Shown: positions 32,829 to 44,660 of the stretch, piece after piece
Layout of the letters: each line of letters starts with the position of its first letter
Numbering within the stretch: the first letter of the stretch is position 1
Assembly (NCBI GenBank): GCA_015680685.1
Contig: MNCI01035111.1
Span: 517,889 to 580,364, forward strand
DNA: 62,476 nt
Direction of reading: 5' to 3'
Source: Gnetum montanum
Taxonomy: Eukaryota; Streptophyta; Gnetopsida; Gnetales; Gnetaceae
Notes under the pieces: generated by a model
What the model was told of the DNA's origin: nothing
The model's database searches: none
What the model saw: the letters and a program-made list of their open reading frames with translations, nothing else
Position numbers and translations under genes: made by a program

Positions 32829-34829
32829 TTAATCTTGCTTGTTATTAGAATGGGGGATATCCCCCATAACTAAATGGTTGAGCATGGAGAGGATTAACAA
32901 ATGAAAGATGAGGATCCTTGCATGTTGGAAATATTGAAACTTGGTCATACTTACCCCATTGGGGTTCACACACCTAATTATAGTAAGCATAGTGGGGCAA
33001 TTTATACGATGTGGTTCTTGGGTAAAGAGTTGACCCACTATGATACGTGAGACCGTAAGATAGTATGCAAGGATTAGGATGTCTCTCTCTATGGCTATAT
33101 TCATTAGGTCGTATGGTTGTTGGAGTGTTAATTGGTGGCCCTGATGAAGTGACACGAGGTGTTGGGTTTGAAGAGAAGGATGCATCATAGTCTTGGACTT
33201 GTGCTAAGTTGGAGAATGTAGTGGCCTTGGAACTATGTTTTCCCTTCCTACAGTCATGTCTAAAGAAGGGACACCTTTAATGTTGAGGAGGTCTCTCACT
33301 GCTATTGGCAATAGTAGCACAAGTAACATTCGTGGGTTGTTGCTGTGGTGTAGACACTTTAGGAACAGTTGGTGGTGATGTAGAATGAGGGGAAGGATGA
33401 GAATGATGAAATTTAGGAGAAGTGTAAGGTACACAAGGTAGTGGTTGTGTTGAGGACATGGGTTGATAGTACCGAGGAGAATCATAATGCGACGAGATAG
33501 AGTTTGTTGACCCAGTTGGAAAAATAGGATGTTGAACTAGATAAGCATTTGGATTCAGATGATACGAAGGGTATCTCTAGTTAGGGATGGCTTCCCCCAC
33601 GACTGGGATTGTTGCCACTATGATTGAACATAGTATCTCTATATGAACTCTAGGTGTAACGTGCTTCCCCAATGCTCATATAGATGTAACAAGACTGGGC
33701 ATTGGACCTTAGGGTGATTGTACAGGAAAATGTTGCTTTCATACGTGTGATTGGTAGTTAAGCTCTTATTTTTGTCATCCTTTCTTTCTGATTGTCTAAT
33801 GATATTTCGTCCTGCTTCTTGGGTTGTCAAAACGCTATCTCCAATAATATTGATATATTCTCCACACTTTTGATGCATCCATTCTAGCATCTTATTGATC
33901 TTTGCCTTGATTTCCTCTAATGATTGCTGTACTGGAAAAGATGGTTCTTCCTCCTTGAGATAGGTTGATTTCTCCTTTTTGTGATTATGGACCTCTATTA
34001 AGTTGAGATTTTGGTCTCGTTGATTTTTTTCAACACTCTCCCATCTAGCCATTTCTCCTTCTTCTTTTGCTACCCACTTAATAAGCTCTTGGAACTGATG
34101 GGTTTGTAGTTCGTATAGTTGACCTTGGGCATACATCCCTAGGGTCTCTCTTATTTCATCATGAAGCCCATCAATGATATGGTACATTAGCCTTTCATTG
34201 GAGAACTCATGGCCTGGACAATTGTTTAACAGTGCATAATATCTTTCTAAGGCCATGTCCAAGGGTTCATGTTGTGCTTGTTTCCACTCTTGGATTTGTT
34301 TCCTCAAGGTCGACACTCTTGCATAGGTTTAATATCTTTCATTAAAGAGTTCTACCATTGTTGGCCTATGTCAAATTGAATTTGGTTTTAATGATCTATA
34401 CCATACTTTTTCTTGGCCAACAAATGTCATAGGAAAGAGCTTGAGTTTTTGCCAACCATTATCAATGTTGTTCCATGCATAGGCATCGTAGAAGGCTTGT
34501 AAATGTTGTTGCAGATCTAAGTCATAGCCTCCAGAGAAATTGGGGAAGTTGTTTAAATCTAGCCTGGGTAGGCAGCTCTCTTTACGATGCCTACGGGAGA
34601 TTCGAATAGCCTCTCGTATTTGCGTTAGGCTTGTAGTGGCCAGTAGGGGTTCATCATCATCGAGTAAGTTATGCTTTTATGCATTGAGAGGATGTTGCCT
34701 TTGTTTATGTTTATAAGAAACCCCCACCTTGAATTGCGTACTCCAACCTTCATTGTCATATAATTTGTTGGTTCTCCTGTGAATTGCCTCACTAGGTGTG
34801 ACATTATCGTAGTCTTGTAGGAGAGGCAT
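32829..34829 (-). pseudogene. element X gag
   Basis: Start at 34,829 (MPLLQDYDN), about 180 bp after the primer site. The gag core follows: FPNFSGGYDLDLQQHLQAFYD, NNIDNGWQKLKLFPMTFVG, then the long open frame 33,639-34,316 with LDMALERYYALLNNCPGHEF, MYHIIDGLHDEIRETLGMYA and QLYELQTHQFQELIKWV. The C-terminal part is Pro/His/Ser-rich (32,829-33,485, two frames), and the zinc knuckle is not clearly readable. Only a few stops, making this the best-kept gag in the window. Confidence 0.88.
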
Positions 34830-34911
34830 GGTTGTAAAATTGTGTGTGAATTTTTACGTCACTTTTTGTAATTATTTCTTCCTAAAAGATATATCATTAA
34901 TTCCTATACAG

Positions 34912-35029
34912 TGACCTTGTATGATATAACTAATCTAGATAACTAGCAATGTCCTGAGCAATGATGCCAATGACCTTGTATGATATAACTAATCTAGATA
35001 ACTAGCACTGTCCCCGGAAATGGCGCCAA
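34912..35029. repeat. 59-bp tandem duplication spanning the X primer site
   Basis: 34,912-34,970 and 34,971-35,029 are consecutive 59-bp copies beginning tgaccttgtatgatataact and ending at the primer-site edge. The copy next to the LTR keeps a good primer-binding site; the other has a decayed one (atgatgcc in place of atggcgcc). Element V has only one copy. Confidence 0.9.
35011..35028 (-). promoter_or_regulatory. primer-binding site of X (tRNA-Asp type)
   Basis: Minus strand TGGCGCCATTTCCGGGGA, one base past the LTR end. It matches 16 of 18 positions of TGGCGCCGTTGCCGGGGA, the site complementary to the 3' end of plant tRNA-Asp(GUC) and common in Athila-type elements. Confidence 0.85.
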
Positions 35030-35879
35030 TGATGAGTGGTAAGGTACCCCTACACTCAACCATACAAATACAAGCGTTTCACGCATGATCCGGTCAAACT
35101 CCGTAGATAGACTAGTTGTGGTATCTAGATGGTTACTCGTAGATTGCAGTTCACTGTCTTTCCACTTGGACTAGTATAAGCTTTGTCACGTATGGTTTAG
35201 TCCAGAGTGAGGTGTATGATGTGTTCCTACACTAATGCTACTCCTGGGCATGATGGTAAATAATATCAACTAAACTAGAAAAGAGAGAAAGGGTGAGAGA
35301 GAATATAAACTAGCCTAAGTGCGATGAGCATCCATTCCTTAATCATCCTTACACATCTTGGACCTCATGCATGAATACCACTGGGATTACCAAATCCATG
35401 TCCTAGGTACACTACTGGGTTCCAAGTAGTCACACTTGAATGCTTGTGATTAAGTCGTACTCATTCCACGTTACTAGGAGATAAGGGTAAAGAGATATTA
35501 ACTAAGAAAGTAGTAAATAACAATGAAAATTAAATAAATAATTAAGTTAAGTGGATGTTGCAATGATGAAGTAATATCAATCTTTATTGCCGGTCATGTG
35601 CGTGTCCAAGTACATCACACTCGAATAAGGATGCCGTACAATTACAATCATCACACTGCGGGCATGCACTGGGAGAAAAGGGTTGAGAGGAAAAATTGAT
35701 GTGCTAAAAACTATTGAAAACTTAAACTTTAAAATAGACTCTACCAAAACTTTCTACCTCTTATTTATAAATGAGAAGACAGGCTGCGATATCGTGTACA
35801 CAATATTGCATCTAGGCTGCGATATCACGTACGCGATATCATGGATGTGATATCGCAGCCCATAATTCATGACTCATCA
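35030..35879 (-). repeat. element X 5' LTR, complete (850 bp)
   Basis: Ends TGATGAGT/ACTCATCA are perfect 8-bp inverted repeats. Read on minus: U3 with degenerate GATATCGCG palindromes (35,786-35,860), TATA-like TTATAAATAAGAGG near 35,765, R with AATAAAG (35,582-35,588 reversed), and a long U5. Next to it lie the primer site on the left and the CCTAG duplication on the right. Confidence 0.93.
35786..35860. repeat. decayed GATATCGCG palindromes in X U3
   Basis: Two copies (35,786-35,809 and 35,819-35,842) align with the perfect palindromes of the solo LTR but carry changes mainly at CpG sites (CG to TG or CA). Outer arms ggctgcgatatc and gatatcgcagcc make a larger inverted repeat. Confidence 0.8.
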
Positions 35880-35884
35880 CCTAG
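35880..35884. repeat. target-site duplication of X, right (CCTAG)
   Basis: Identical to 26,856-26,860. Confidence 0.9.
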
Positions 35885-36143
35885 AGAAGATAAGGATCAT
35901 TCAAGAGATCATGAGACAACCTCAAATAGTTAAGGATGTGACATCATTACTTGAACACATAGGTTACTATAGTTGCTTTATTGAAAAATTCTTCAAAATT
36001 TCTAAATCATTGTTGAATCTTACTAACAAGGATGCAATGTTTAAATGGACTAAGAAATATGAACAAGCATTCCAACTCTTGAAATAGAAGCTCATGGAAA
36101 TGCTAATTCTATATGTACCAAATTGGTCCAAACCATTCCACAT
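35885..36143 (+). pseudogene. element Z reverse transcriptase, second part
   Basis: Continues the Z RT frame after X: EKIRIIQEIMRQPQIVKDV, LLEHIGYYSCFIEKF, TKKYEQAFQLLK, NWSKPFHI. It matches the W text VDPEKIKVIQGIMCQPETVK and GHIGYYRCFIENF. This is the RT thumb/connection up to the start of RNase H, ending where Y is inserted. One stop (tag) follows the QAFQLLK segment. Confidence 0.9.
36139..36143. repeat. target duplication of Y, left (CACAT)
   Basis: CACAT precedes TGATGAGT; TACAT follows the other end at 48,362-48,366. One difference, plausible for an older insertion. Confidence 0.7.
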
Positions 36144-37002
36144 TGATGAGTAGTGAGTAGTCCCTACACCCAATCATAGTCCCTACACCCAATCATACAA
36201 ATCACTAGCGTTCACTAAGTGATTCAGTCAAATTCTGTAGACTTTAGCTCTCTAAGTACGCTGGGTCTAGGTAGTGAATCTAGCAGACATGATTGTTGTC
36301 TTCTCAGTTTCACTTGTGATGTGCAAGAGTATGGTTAAGTGTAACTAAGGCACATGATTTTTATCATTTTCTATTTTTCATTAATTCTCCTAAGTGTTGA
36401 AGATAAAGTAATGAAATAATTAACTAATCTGATAGCTAACTAATTCTTAGCTAATCCTAACATAAGCATCCATTTCCACTTTTTGTACACATCCTAAACA
36501 CGTTACAATGCTACTGGGTTACCAAGCATTAGGCGATACTGGGATTACCAAGCATTAACATATGCTCAAAATGATCATACTTATGTGTGTTAATTAATTG
36601 TATGAATTAATTACTTAAAATAATTAAAGTAAATTTTTTAAAATAAACATTAAGCTAAGTCCAAGTGCTACAAAATTTATCAAGAAATCTCATCTTTATT
36701 ATCATTCACACTAAGGTGCTCGGGTACATTGGTGCTCAAATAAAGATCCAAACACTTTTCAACTCCTACTAAAGGCACTTAGAAAATATTTTAATGTTGG
36801 AAAGATAAAAATGCAAGAGTTAGGCTAGCTACTAATGATTGAATGTCATAAATATGACTAGTGCATGAACTTATATAGGCAAAACATAACACTGTGTTGA
36901 TGTATACGCGTGGACGTAGCAAACCATGCATCAACATGATCACATCGATAAGATCACATTGATAGGATCATGTCGATGTAGATAAATGATGATGACTCAT
37001 CA
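36144..37002 (-). repeat. element Y 3' LTR (859 bp)
   Basis: TGATGAGT ... ACTCATCA ends. Minus-strand U3 carries repeats of GATCACATCGAT type (36,938-36,982), a TATATAAG box near 36,871-36,877 and a polyadenylation signal near 36,695 (reversed). A 25-bp tandem duplication (ccctacacccaatcatag) lies at 36,160-36,198. Confidence 0.92.
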
Positions 37003-37204
37003 TACCCTAATGATTGAATGAAAACTTATCCTCAAGTAAACAAAAGAAAAAAAAGTTCTTTATAAAATTTTGGAAATATATGGGATTATTAACTAATTGA
37101 CTGACACACAAACTAACTCAAACTAACTCAAAATTTTGGAAATATATGGGATTTGTCAAAGGATCTTCTCCTACCTATGATGCATATGGCTACTTTGGTT
37201 AAGG

Positions 37205-39977
37205 TTGTGGTTGTGGTTACCTAGCAGTAGCTACAATTGTTGGTGGAAAATGAAAAGTGTCCAATAATGCTTTCATCTTCACCTCCTTACTTTTGGAATC
37301 ATACATGGTCCATGCAACATCACTAATGTGGATCGGTACAGGAATATCCCACGCATAGGAAATTGTAGGAAATAGCTCCTTCACATTGACAAACCATGAT
37401 GTGAATTTTTTGCATTCAACATGGAATGCCTTGATAGCATTTTGTAGTTCTTGGTAGTCATTCATCTTATGGGCTAGGTTCTCAAATGCTGATCTCTAAT
37501 CAGTGAAGTATGCTTTGAGAACTTCAAATTTAGCATTTCTCATTTCTAGCTTTTTCTTGGTCTCATTTTGATGCTTGAACTCAGCCTTGTATAATAAGTA
37601 CAAGTTGGTCACCTACTTTTTATATTTTAACCTTGGCCTTACGGTAGTCATAATGTCCAAGTTTGCATATCAGAGATTGGTAAGCTCCATGTATTCTATC
37701 ATCTCCTCGATTTGCAACTCCTTAAGGTAGATTTTTACTTTGTTATATGAGTTGAATGCATCAAAGATGGGCTGCCATATGTCACCTCCCTGATGAAGCT
37801 ACTAGAGGTCTCATTGATCTTTTCCTTCACCAGTTGAATTTCTTTCTCATTAATTTCCTTCTACAAGGTGACCTGATCCATGTAATTATTTTTAACCTTT
37901 TCAAACTTAAAGACCTCATTTTTCTAGGTGACGATTTCTATTGCATATTTTTAATGAAAGATGTAGACCTCCTCCATTAAGAGGTTATGGTTTTTTTTTT
38001 TTTTTTTGCCAACCTCCTTAGATCCATGGTCACCTTGGTAAGCTTCTCATGCTATTATCTCATATATTCAACCATTTGCTCTTTCTAGAGCTCAACATTA
38101 TGCAGGCGATGATTGTCCTTGGTTAGAATGGAGTTCTCCTAGTGAACCTCTGACAAGCCCTTTTGAATATTTTAGATAGTGGCATCTGCTAAGGATTGAT
38201 CAAATATTATAGACTCTTGGACATACTTAGCCTCTTAAAGTTTGAGCTAAAGCTACTGAAAAGCTTCATCCCTTGTTATAACCTGGCTAAGTACAGTGGG
38301 ATTAGAGAGGCAGGCTCTTAACTTTGCAACTTTAGCAACCAAGTACTGATTTTGTTGTGGCTACCTTAACTTGGGCATTAGAAATGAGGTACTTTTCCTT
38401 TGTCTCTAATAATGCCTACTGGGTAGAAGTGATGTCATCTAGAAGGTTAGACCTTCAAAATTAGTTATTGGGTTCCCACCCATTATTCTAGTAACTCCTT
38501 ATGCTAGGCTACACTAGATCTTCCACTTGGCACTCCTATGAATGGTTGCACATCTTTGAGTGTAGTACTATTTAGCATAAATGCTATAGAAACATTGAGG
38601 GCTTCACCCACTCTATCAACCACCACCTCAATCATCATTTTCTATCCTTGGTACTACATCACTAAGACAATTTCCCCAATACCTTTCTCCAAGTGCACCG
38701 AGAAGGTTGTGACATTGTCAAAGATTTATAGAAATTATTGCTATTTTGGAATGGACATCGTTACCTATTGGGCACTAGGATTTGAGTGCATGGACATCCA
38801 TGTTCTTTGGGCATAAAATTTTCCACTGTATCCTCCAACCAACTTATAGTATGAGTTACCTCATTCAAGTGACTGATGGCTGGTTGGTAGATAGATAGGT
38901 CACCATTTAGACTAGTTTGTTGCTGCTGTAAGAGTCACTCATGGAGCTTTTGCATGTGCTTCATGGAATCATGAGCCACCAACATGTTTCATGAGTTGGA
39001 GGTGGTGGTGGCTACTCCTCTTCTTTCATTGTGGTAGGGACCTTTTCTTTCATCATGTCCACCTAGAAGGTAGTAGGAGCATGTCTGAGTGTATCATTGG
39101 AATAGCAGGATATTCCTCCTCTTTTTTATGGTTTTTGGATTAGGAATGGAAAGGAAAGTGTCTTTCTTCCATGCTTGTTCTCCTTAAAGCACTTCTCTAT
39201 GTCTAGATAAATCAGCTATGAGAGGTTCATAGGGAATTTCTCACTTAAAGTAGTGCACGCATGGGAAAAAATGTTGTTGCCTTGTTTGGCCTCACCATTG
39301 GATTGAAATGGTCAAATGCTATCTTAAAATAGGCATATTCTACCATTGTGAGTGCACCATAATCCTTAACGTTCCACTCCATAGCACTATTTTATCAACT
39401 CCTTTTTGACGTTTAGGTCTGCTTATGTTAATATCTCTACCAAAATGGTCCCCATTGTAGGAAAACTAAAGGCTTGAGAGATGGCCTCCACCAAGTAGGA
39501 TAAACTAATGTCCTTGATCTTCATAGTAGCATCTAGATACCTATTTTTCTAGAAGATATATGTCTCTCCCATATACCACTTCCTGTTGGAAATGATGACG
39601 GGCAACATGGGAGAGATTTGTAATTTAGTTCTAACATCTTTTGGGGTAAAGTCTAAGAAGGTTCCAAAGTTTAGCTCTTGGAGACTTGAATGTTGAATTT
39701 TCATAGACTAAATTCACTTAAGGCATACATCCATCAAAGTGACCTTAAGGCTTAACCTTGATCCTAGTGCTTCATTTTGATGGGATTACTCTATTTCAAC
39801 TTGGGAAATCTAATGGATAGATTCTACTTCAGGCTCCTCTCAAATAGGTCCCATTGCAAGAGTTTTAGCTACTTGCTCCTAGGGATATTCTTGTAGTTGA
39901 CCCCTTCTAGTTCTGGATCACTTGTTCCTTGGTTGGGACAATCCTCCTTCCTGTGGACTCTTAGGTCTTGGTGCCAT
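37205..39977 (-). pseudogene. element Y ORF3
   Basis: Starts at 39,977 (MAPRPKSPQEGGLSQPRNK) and ends near 37,205, with the last open frame 37,217-37,465 containing FTSWFVNVKELFPTISYAWD and VKMKALLDTFHFPP. The N-terminal part has ELNFGTFLDFTPKDVRTKLQ, as in X and Z. Middle parts are broken by many stops and a run of 17 T (37,991-38,007). LLMEEVYIFH and NEVFKFEKVKNNYMDQV match Z (LLMEEVCVL, NEVLKYEKVKNHYRD). The C-terminal block is shared with Z (MKVALDAFKF). A charged, coiled-coil-like protein of unknown role, about 900 residues. Confidence 0.65.
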
Positions 39978-41984
39978 CTATAATCACAACATCATCAAGG
40001 ATTAGCATTTGGTGTGTAACTTTATAACACTTGAGTACCTTATCTCTTTGAATTAGTTACACCTGCCTATGTTCTAATCATGATAGCTTTGATTATTTTA
40101 TTATTATTTCATTTCAATATCTACCAGAGCTTATTAAAAAGGTTTATCTCTCTTAAATGAATCATTCTAATATTATTTTATTAGTTAAACCTAGTGGGGC
40201 TGAAAAAAATTGAAAAAATGTTCATCAAAAACCTAAGGTTTGTGGTTCTCACAACGTAGAGCTCACCTTCAGTAGTTGCAGGAGTGAAAAGAAAGGTTAA
40301 TCAAACATGAAATTTCAAAGTTATGGGCTCTAGAAGATTCTAGGCTCTAAAAATTGCAAAAATTCCTTCCTAGTTTGAGAGAAAATGACAAAAATTCACT
40401 AAGTGTTGGGTGCTATTTATAGAATTTTTTTCCTACTTCAATGGAATCGTGTTGATTGGATCTTATTAACATAATGGATACACATAATTTTTATCATTAA
40501 AAAATATGGGGAAAACAAAATGTTTTAACACAAAATTGAAGTCCAAAGAAAGCCCAAGAAGCTGGATACACGATGAAATGCATGAAGAGAGCTAGATATT
40601 TCAAGAAAAAAAAGGAGATTTAAGTGGGAGAATAATGGAGAAATACCATGAAGAAGCACACAACTAGACGTAACCAATGTGGAGCACAAAAGATTTGAAT
40701 GCGAAAATGCCTAAGGGATGAGAAGCTTAACTAGCTAAACTAAGGGGTATGTAAGTGAATCCTACCCATAGCAAGCACATTCCCTTAATGCCCTTGCATG
40801 CCCTCAAACCAAGGAGTTTGTGGGACCCATGGGTGACTAATGGTTATGGTTAGTTTAAGGACCACATCACCAAAGAAACTATCTAAGAATTTTGATGCAT
40901 CAAACTAAGACATTGAACAAAACACAAAAAGAGGTAGTCAGGTGAGATATGAAAAGGATAGATGGATAATGTGGGAAGTGGAATGGATTCATGTATCATG
41001 GTCACATGAAGTTCCTTAGGAATTTTGATGGTTAATATGACCTGATAACATCCATCCTTAGTCCAAATTAAAACAAACCACTTTCAATGACTTCACATTG
41101 ACACTCTAAGACTATTCCATCCCCTCAAGACATAAGAGCATCCCCACAGATCAATCACCATTCCTTAAGGAGGAGAAAAAAGAAGTAGGAAGTGAGATGG
41201 ACCTTAGTTAGAGGGGACCTTTAGGCATGGGTAACATGTCTTTCTAGTCCCATAACCAGTGCTTGTAGCCCATTTTTTTATCTAAGGGATTTCCTTTGAA
41301 TTTCCATTATTGTTTGTTTTGGACTTTTGCATGTGAATCACATCATGTAAAGACTTAGCTTCCTATTATTGGTCAACAGTGGAATGGTGAGAAATCCATG
41401 AAAACACCCCATGTATCCAAGAGGATAGGTAAGTACAAAGAGCATCAATTTCCCTTGAAGCCATACCCTTATCTATCCATTTATTCCTTCCCAAGTTTAG
41501 AAACTACCAAGGTCACAAGTTCTTTAAAAGTTTCATTTATGAAGGCAATGCATATTTCCAAAACAATGGAAAACCATAGAATTTTATAGATGGATGGATG
41601 AGGTGGGCTCACTACCTATTATCATGACAAAGAAACCATATCTTAGTTATCAACATTAAAATTCAAAGATAGAATCTAGACATCAGTAATCAAATAACAT
41701 TATAGTACAAACCACCATCAATTAACATCTGTAGTTGCACTTAGTCCTAGTGGTAATAAAAGAAAAACAAAACATAAGAAAAGTATAAAATAAATACAAA
41801 ACAATTAAAGTATAATATATAAATAAGTGTAAAATATTTAAGAGAGAGAAAAATATACTAAAAATGATAAAAAATAAAAAGGTAAAAAAATTGAGGAACC
41901 ACATTAATTAATCAGCATAGATGACCATCACCCACATGAATAAGTTGGAAGGAGGAGATCTAGAAATTTAAGCATGCATATCCA
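39978..41984 (-). other. element Y spacer between integrase and ORF3
   Basis: No coding frame. Contains a TATA-like ctatttatag near 40,410-40,425 (read on minus ctataaatag), about 450 bp upstream of the ORF3 start, and the conserved block at 41,219-41,280. A-rich tracts at 41,750-41,890 adjoin the integrase end, as in W. Confidence 0.6.
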
Positions 41985-43185
41985 TTCGTTAAGGTGTTTT
42001 GGTCATTCGCTCTCGTAGGTTCATGGAAAGGTTTAAGTTATTGCATGTTGATCAGTAACTTTTTTGTTTGGGCTTTCAGGTTTGTATATTAACATGGCCC
42101 TAGAAGAAAAGGTTTCATAGATAATGTAAGAATCCTTCCACAATGTTTGGTAGTTAGTTATTTATGGTAAGTATGTGGGATTCTAGTATAGGATCCTATC
42201 TCCTAGTTAAAATTTTAGTTTTCTAATTCTAAGGTCATGTCATTGCTTGTTGAATGTCTTGTGTACTTCGTTAGATGACAGGGTCACCAATCAATTCTCG
42301 TGTAGCAAGTTAAGGTTCATTAATCTTTCTTTTTATGCTAGAATTAGGTCAAGGTTAAGGTCACATACTATTGACAATGTACAAAGCTCTATTTGGATTG
42401 GAAGTATTAGTAGTTTTTTTACATAAGTTTATAGGGAGAGTAGCCAATAGAAAGTTTCTAAGCGGAGAGATAGGCCTAAAGGGCATCATTGAGTTTTGTG
42501 CTCCAGTTCCTCCTATATTTACTAACAATTAAGGTTATTATTTTTGTTATTTTCCTATTTGTAATCTCTGCTTGATCATTGGCTTGGGGGTGGTAGGGTG
42601 TTATTAATTTATGTTCAACCCCCAAGTGTTGCATGAACTTCTAAAAGGTAGTACCTGTAAAATGAGTTTTGTTAGTAGAAATAAGTGCATGTGGCATCCC
42701 AAAGTTATTTACAACATATTATTATATAAATCAAGCAACCGTGGAAGATGTGTAATCAGTGACAGCTACAAATTCTACTCATTTTTTACAATAGTCAACA
42801 ACAACTATGATGTACACCTTTCCATTTCACATGGGAGTGATGGGATCCATGAAGTAAATGCCCCAAATATCAAATGGTTCTAATGGTTGAATCCACTACT
42901 AAGACCCCTCCACATGAGTGGTTATCCCACCATCACATTGGTAGTATTAACAAGAGTAGACAAAGTCGTGAGTATCCCTAAAAAGTGTTGGACAATAATA
43001 TGCTACCATAAGGATCTTCATGCCCATGCACCTCCTAGCATAGTGGCCTTTACAAGGGTGCTCATGAGCATCTTGAAACATGCAAAGTTGATTAGTATCA
43101 AGTATGCACCATCAAACTAGGCCATTAGTGCACACTTTGTCAAGGTGTCTATTGATTTCTAGGAAGCATTTGGCCTAGTGAAGAA
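41985..43185 (-). pseudogene. element Y integrase
   Basis: HHCC zinc region (FQDAHEHPCKGHYARR), core EPFDIWGIYFMDP (the catalytic D of WGIDF is Y), ISTNKTHFTG (second D is N-like), YHPQANDQAEITNRKI (E kept), NWSTKLNDAL and a C-terminal part near 42,000-42,200. Several stops and lost catalytic residues show it is inactive. Confidence 0.82.
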
Positions 43186-43479
43186 ACTATTGTTTCTTCC
43201 TGCTGTCCCACTCTTGTGGCATTTCTTGAGTGAGAAGATAGGTAAGAATGCCATCACACTAGTTAGGTTTAGTGAGCACTTATTTAGGTATAGCCATGAC
43301 ACAGAGGAGTTCATAGGGAACTGATTTGAAAGTGGGTTCTTCTCCTCTTTGTTGTCCCATCTCAACCAACACAAGTGGTCAACAACCATGTTCTTAGTTC
43401 CCTTTCAATCTACCATAGTGAGATTGAATTCCTATAGGATCACTAGTCACTATATGACATGGGGACTTTATCATAAGCT

Positions 43480-43790
43480 TATTCATCAAGAACCATTTTT
43501 CACTATGATCCATATGCATAAACATCTTATACCCAAGCACATAATGCTTGAATTTTTCCAAGGTGAACACCACTACCATTGATTCTTTCTCTGTTGTGGT
43601 GTAGTTTAGCTACACACCCACAATGCTTCTACTCATGCAATGGATGTAGTAAGGATGTTTTTAATCATCTAACTACATGAGCACAGCTCCCAAGACATAA
43701 TTGTATGTGTTCATCATGATGTGAAAGGCCCTAGACTAATTAGGTGCTCATAGAATTGGATTTTCTATGAGCTTCTTCTTTAGTTTCTGG
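43480..43790 (-). pseudogene. element Y RNase H
   Basis: Reads AFHIMMNTYNYVLGAVLM, HPYYIHCMSRSIVG, LNYTTTEKESMVVVFTLEKFKHYVLGYKMFMHMDHSEKWFLMNK. The first catalytic D (usually TDASN) is lost. Continuous with RT. Confidence 0.8.
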
Positions 43791-43879
43791 AATGCACATT
43801 TGCATTCCTTGGTCAAGATGAATGGAACAACATTCTTTGTTAGCTCCACCAATGGTTTCATGATCTTATATTCTCACTA

Positions 43880-44660
43880 AAGTGCTGGTAGTAACCATTG
43901 TGGCCAAGAAATAACCTCACATCTCTAACTATTTCTGATTGTGTGGGAATTCCTTAGATGATCCTTATTTTTTAGGGTCCACTTTGATCCCATTTTTGAA
44001 ATTTTGTGTCCCAAGATAATGCCTTCTTAGACCATTAGGTGGATTTTTTACCAATTAAACCTAAGGTTTTTCTCCACGCACCTTTTTAGCACCTGCTCAA
44101 GATGGTCTAAGGCTTGCTCAAATGTAGCCCCATATGTGGAAAATTCATTCATGAAGACTTAAACCCTGCTACAAATTTTCTACTAAAAAATGCTTAGGAC
44201 AAGGCATTGGAATGTGACAAGGACATTTCATAGGTCAAAAAACATCTTTCTATATGAAAAAATCTTTTAAGAACTTGTGAATGTGGTTTTGGCCTAATCC
44301 TTTGGTGCTATCTAGATTTGGTTATAGTCATTATAACAATCCAAAAAGCTATAGTAGCAATGCCCAGAAATGGTGTCCAATAGCTACTTCACAAATGGAA
44401 ATGAAAAATGATCCTTGTATGTTTTCATGTTCAATAGTCTAAAGTTGATGTAGATCCTCCATTTGCCAACANGCATGTTCAATAGTCTAAAGTTGATGTA
44501 GATCCTCCATTTGCCAACATTCTTCGCCACTATCACAAGTGGGCTAACCCACTTGCTATTTGTAATGGGTTAGGTGAATCCCGACTTGAGGAGTTGTTCA
44601 ATATCCTCTTTCACAATCTACTTGAATTTGTGGTTCAACCATTTTTGAAGCTAACTTTTT
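43880..44660 (-). pseudogene. element Y reverse transcriptase
   Basis: Contains IVKEDIEQLLKSGFT, KWVSPLVIVAKN, VGKWRIYINFRLLNM, YKDHFSFPFV, YYSFLDCYNDYNQI and VFMNEFSTYG at the active site, where both aspartates of the usual FMDDF have changed, so it is inactive. A 46-bp duplication with an N (44,426-44,519) lies inside and is probably an assembly artefact. Confidence 0.85.
44426..44519. repeat. 46-bp duplication around a single N
   Basis: 44,426-44,471 and 44,474-44,519 are identical and separated by 'ng'. It looks like two overlapping contig ends joined without merging. Confidence 0.85.

Larger units (their letters stand above)
26861..35879 (-). mobile_element. element X: pol-less gypsy element inserted in Z
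   Basis: Bounded by TGATGAGT ... ACTCATCA and a perfect CCTAG duplication. Minus-strand order from the right: complete 5' LTR, primer site, gag, spacer, ORF3, truncated 3' LTR. Protease, RT, RNase H and integrase are missing between gag and spacer. A solo LTR is nested in ORF3. A second deletion at about 27,570 removed the ORF3 end, the polypurine tract and the first part of the 3' LTR. Likely non-autonomous. Confidence 0.9.
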
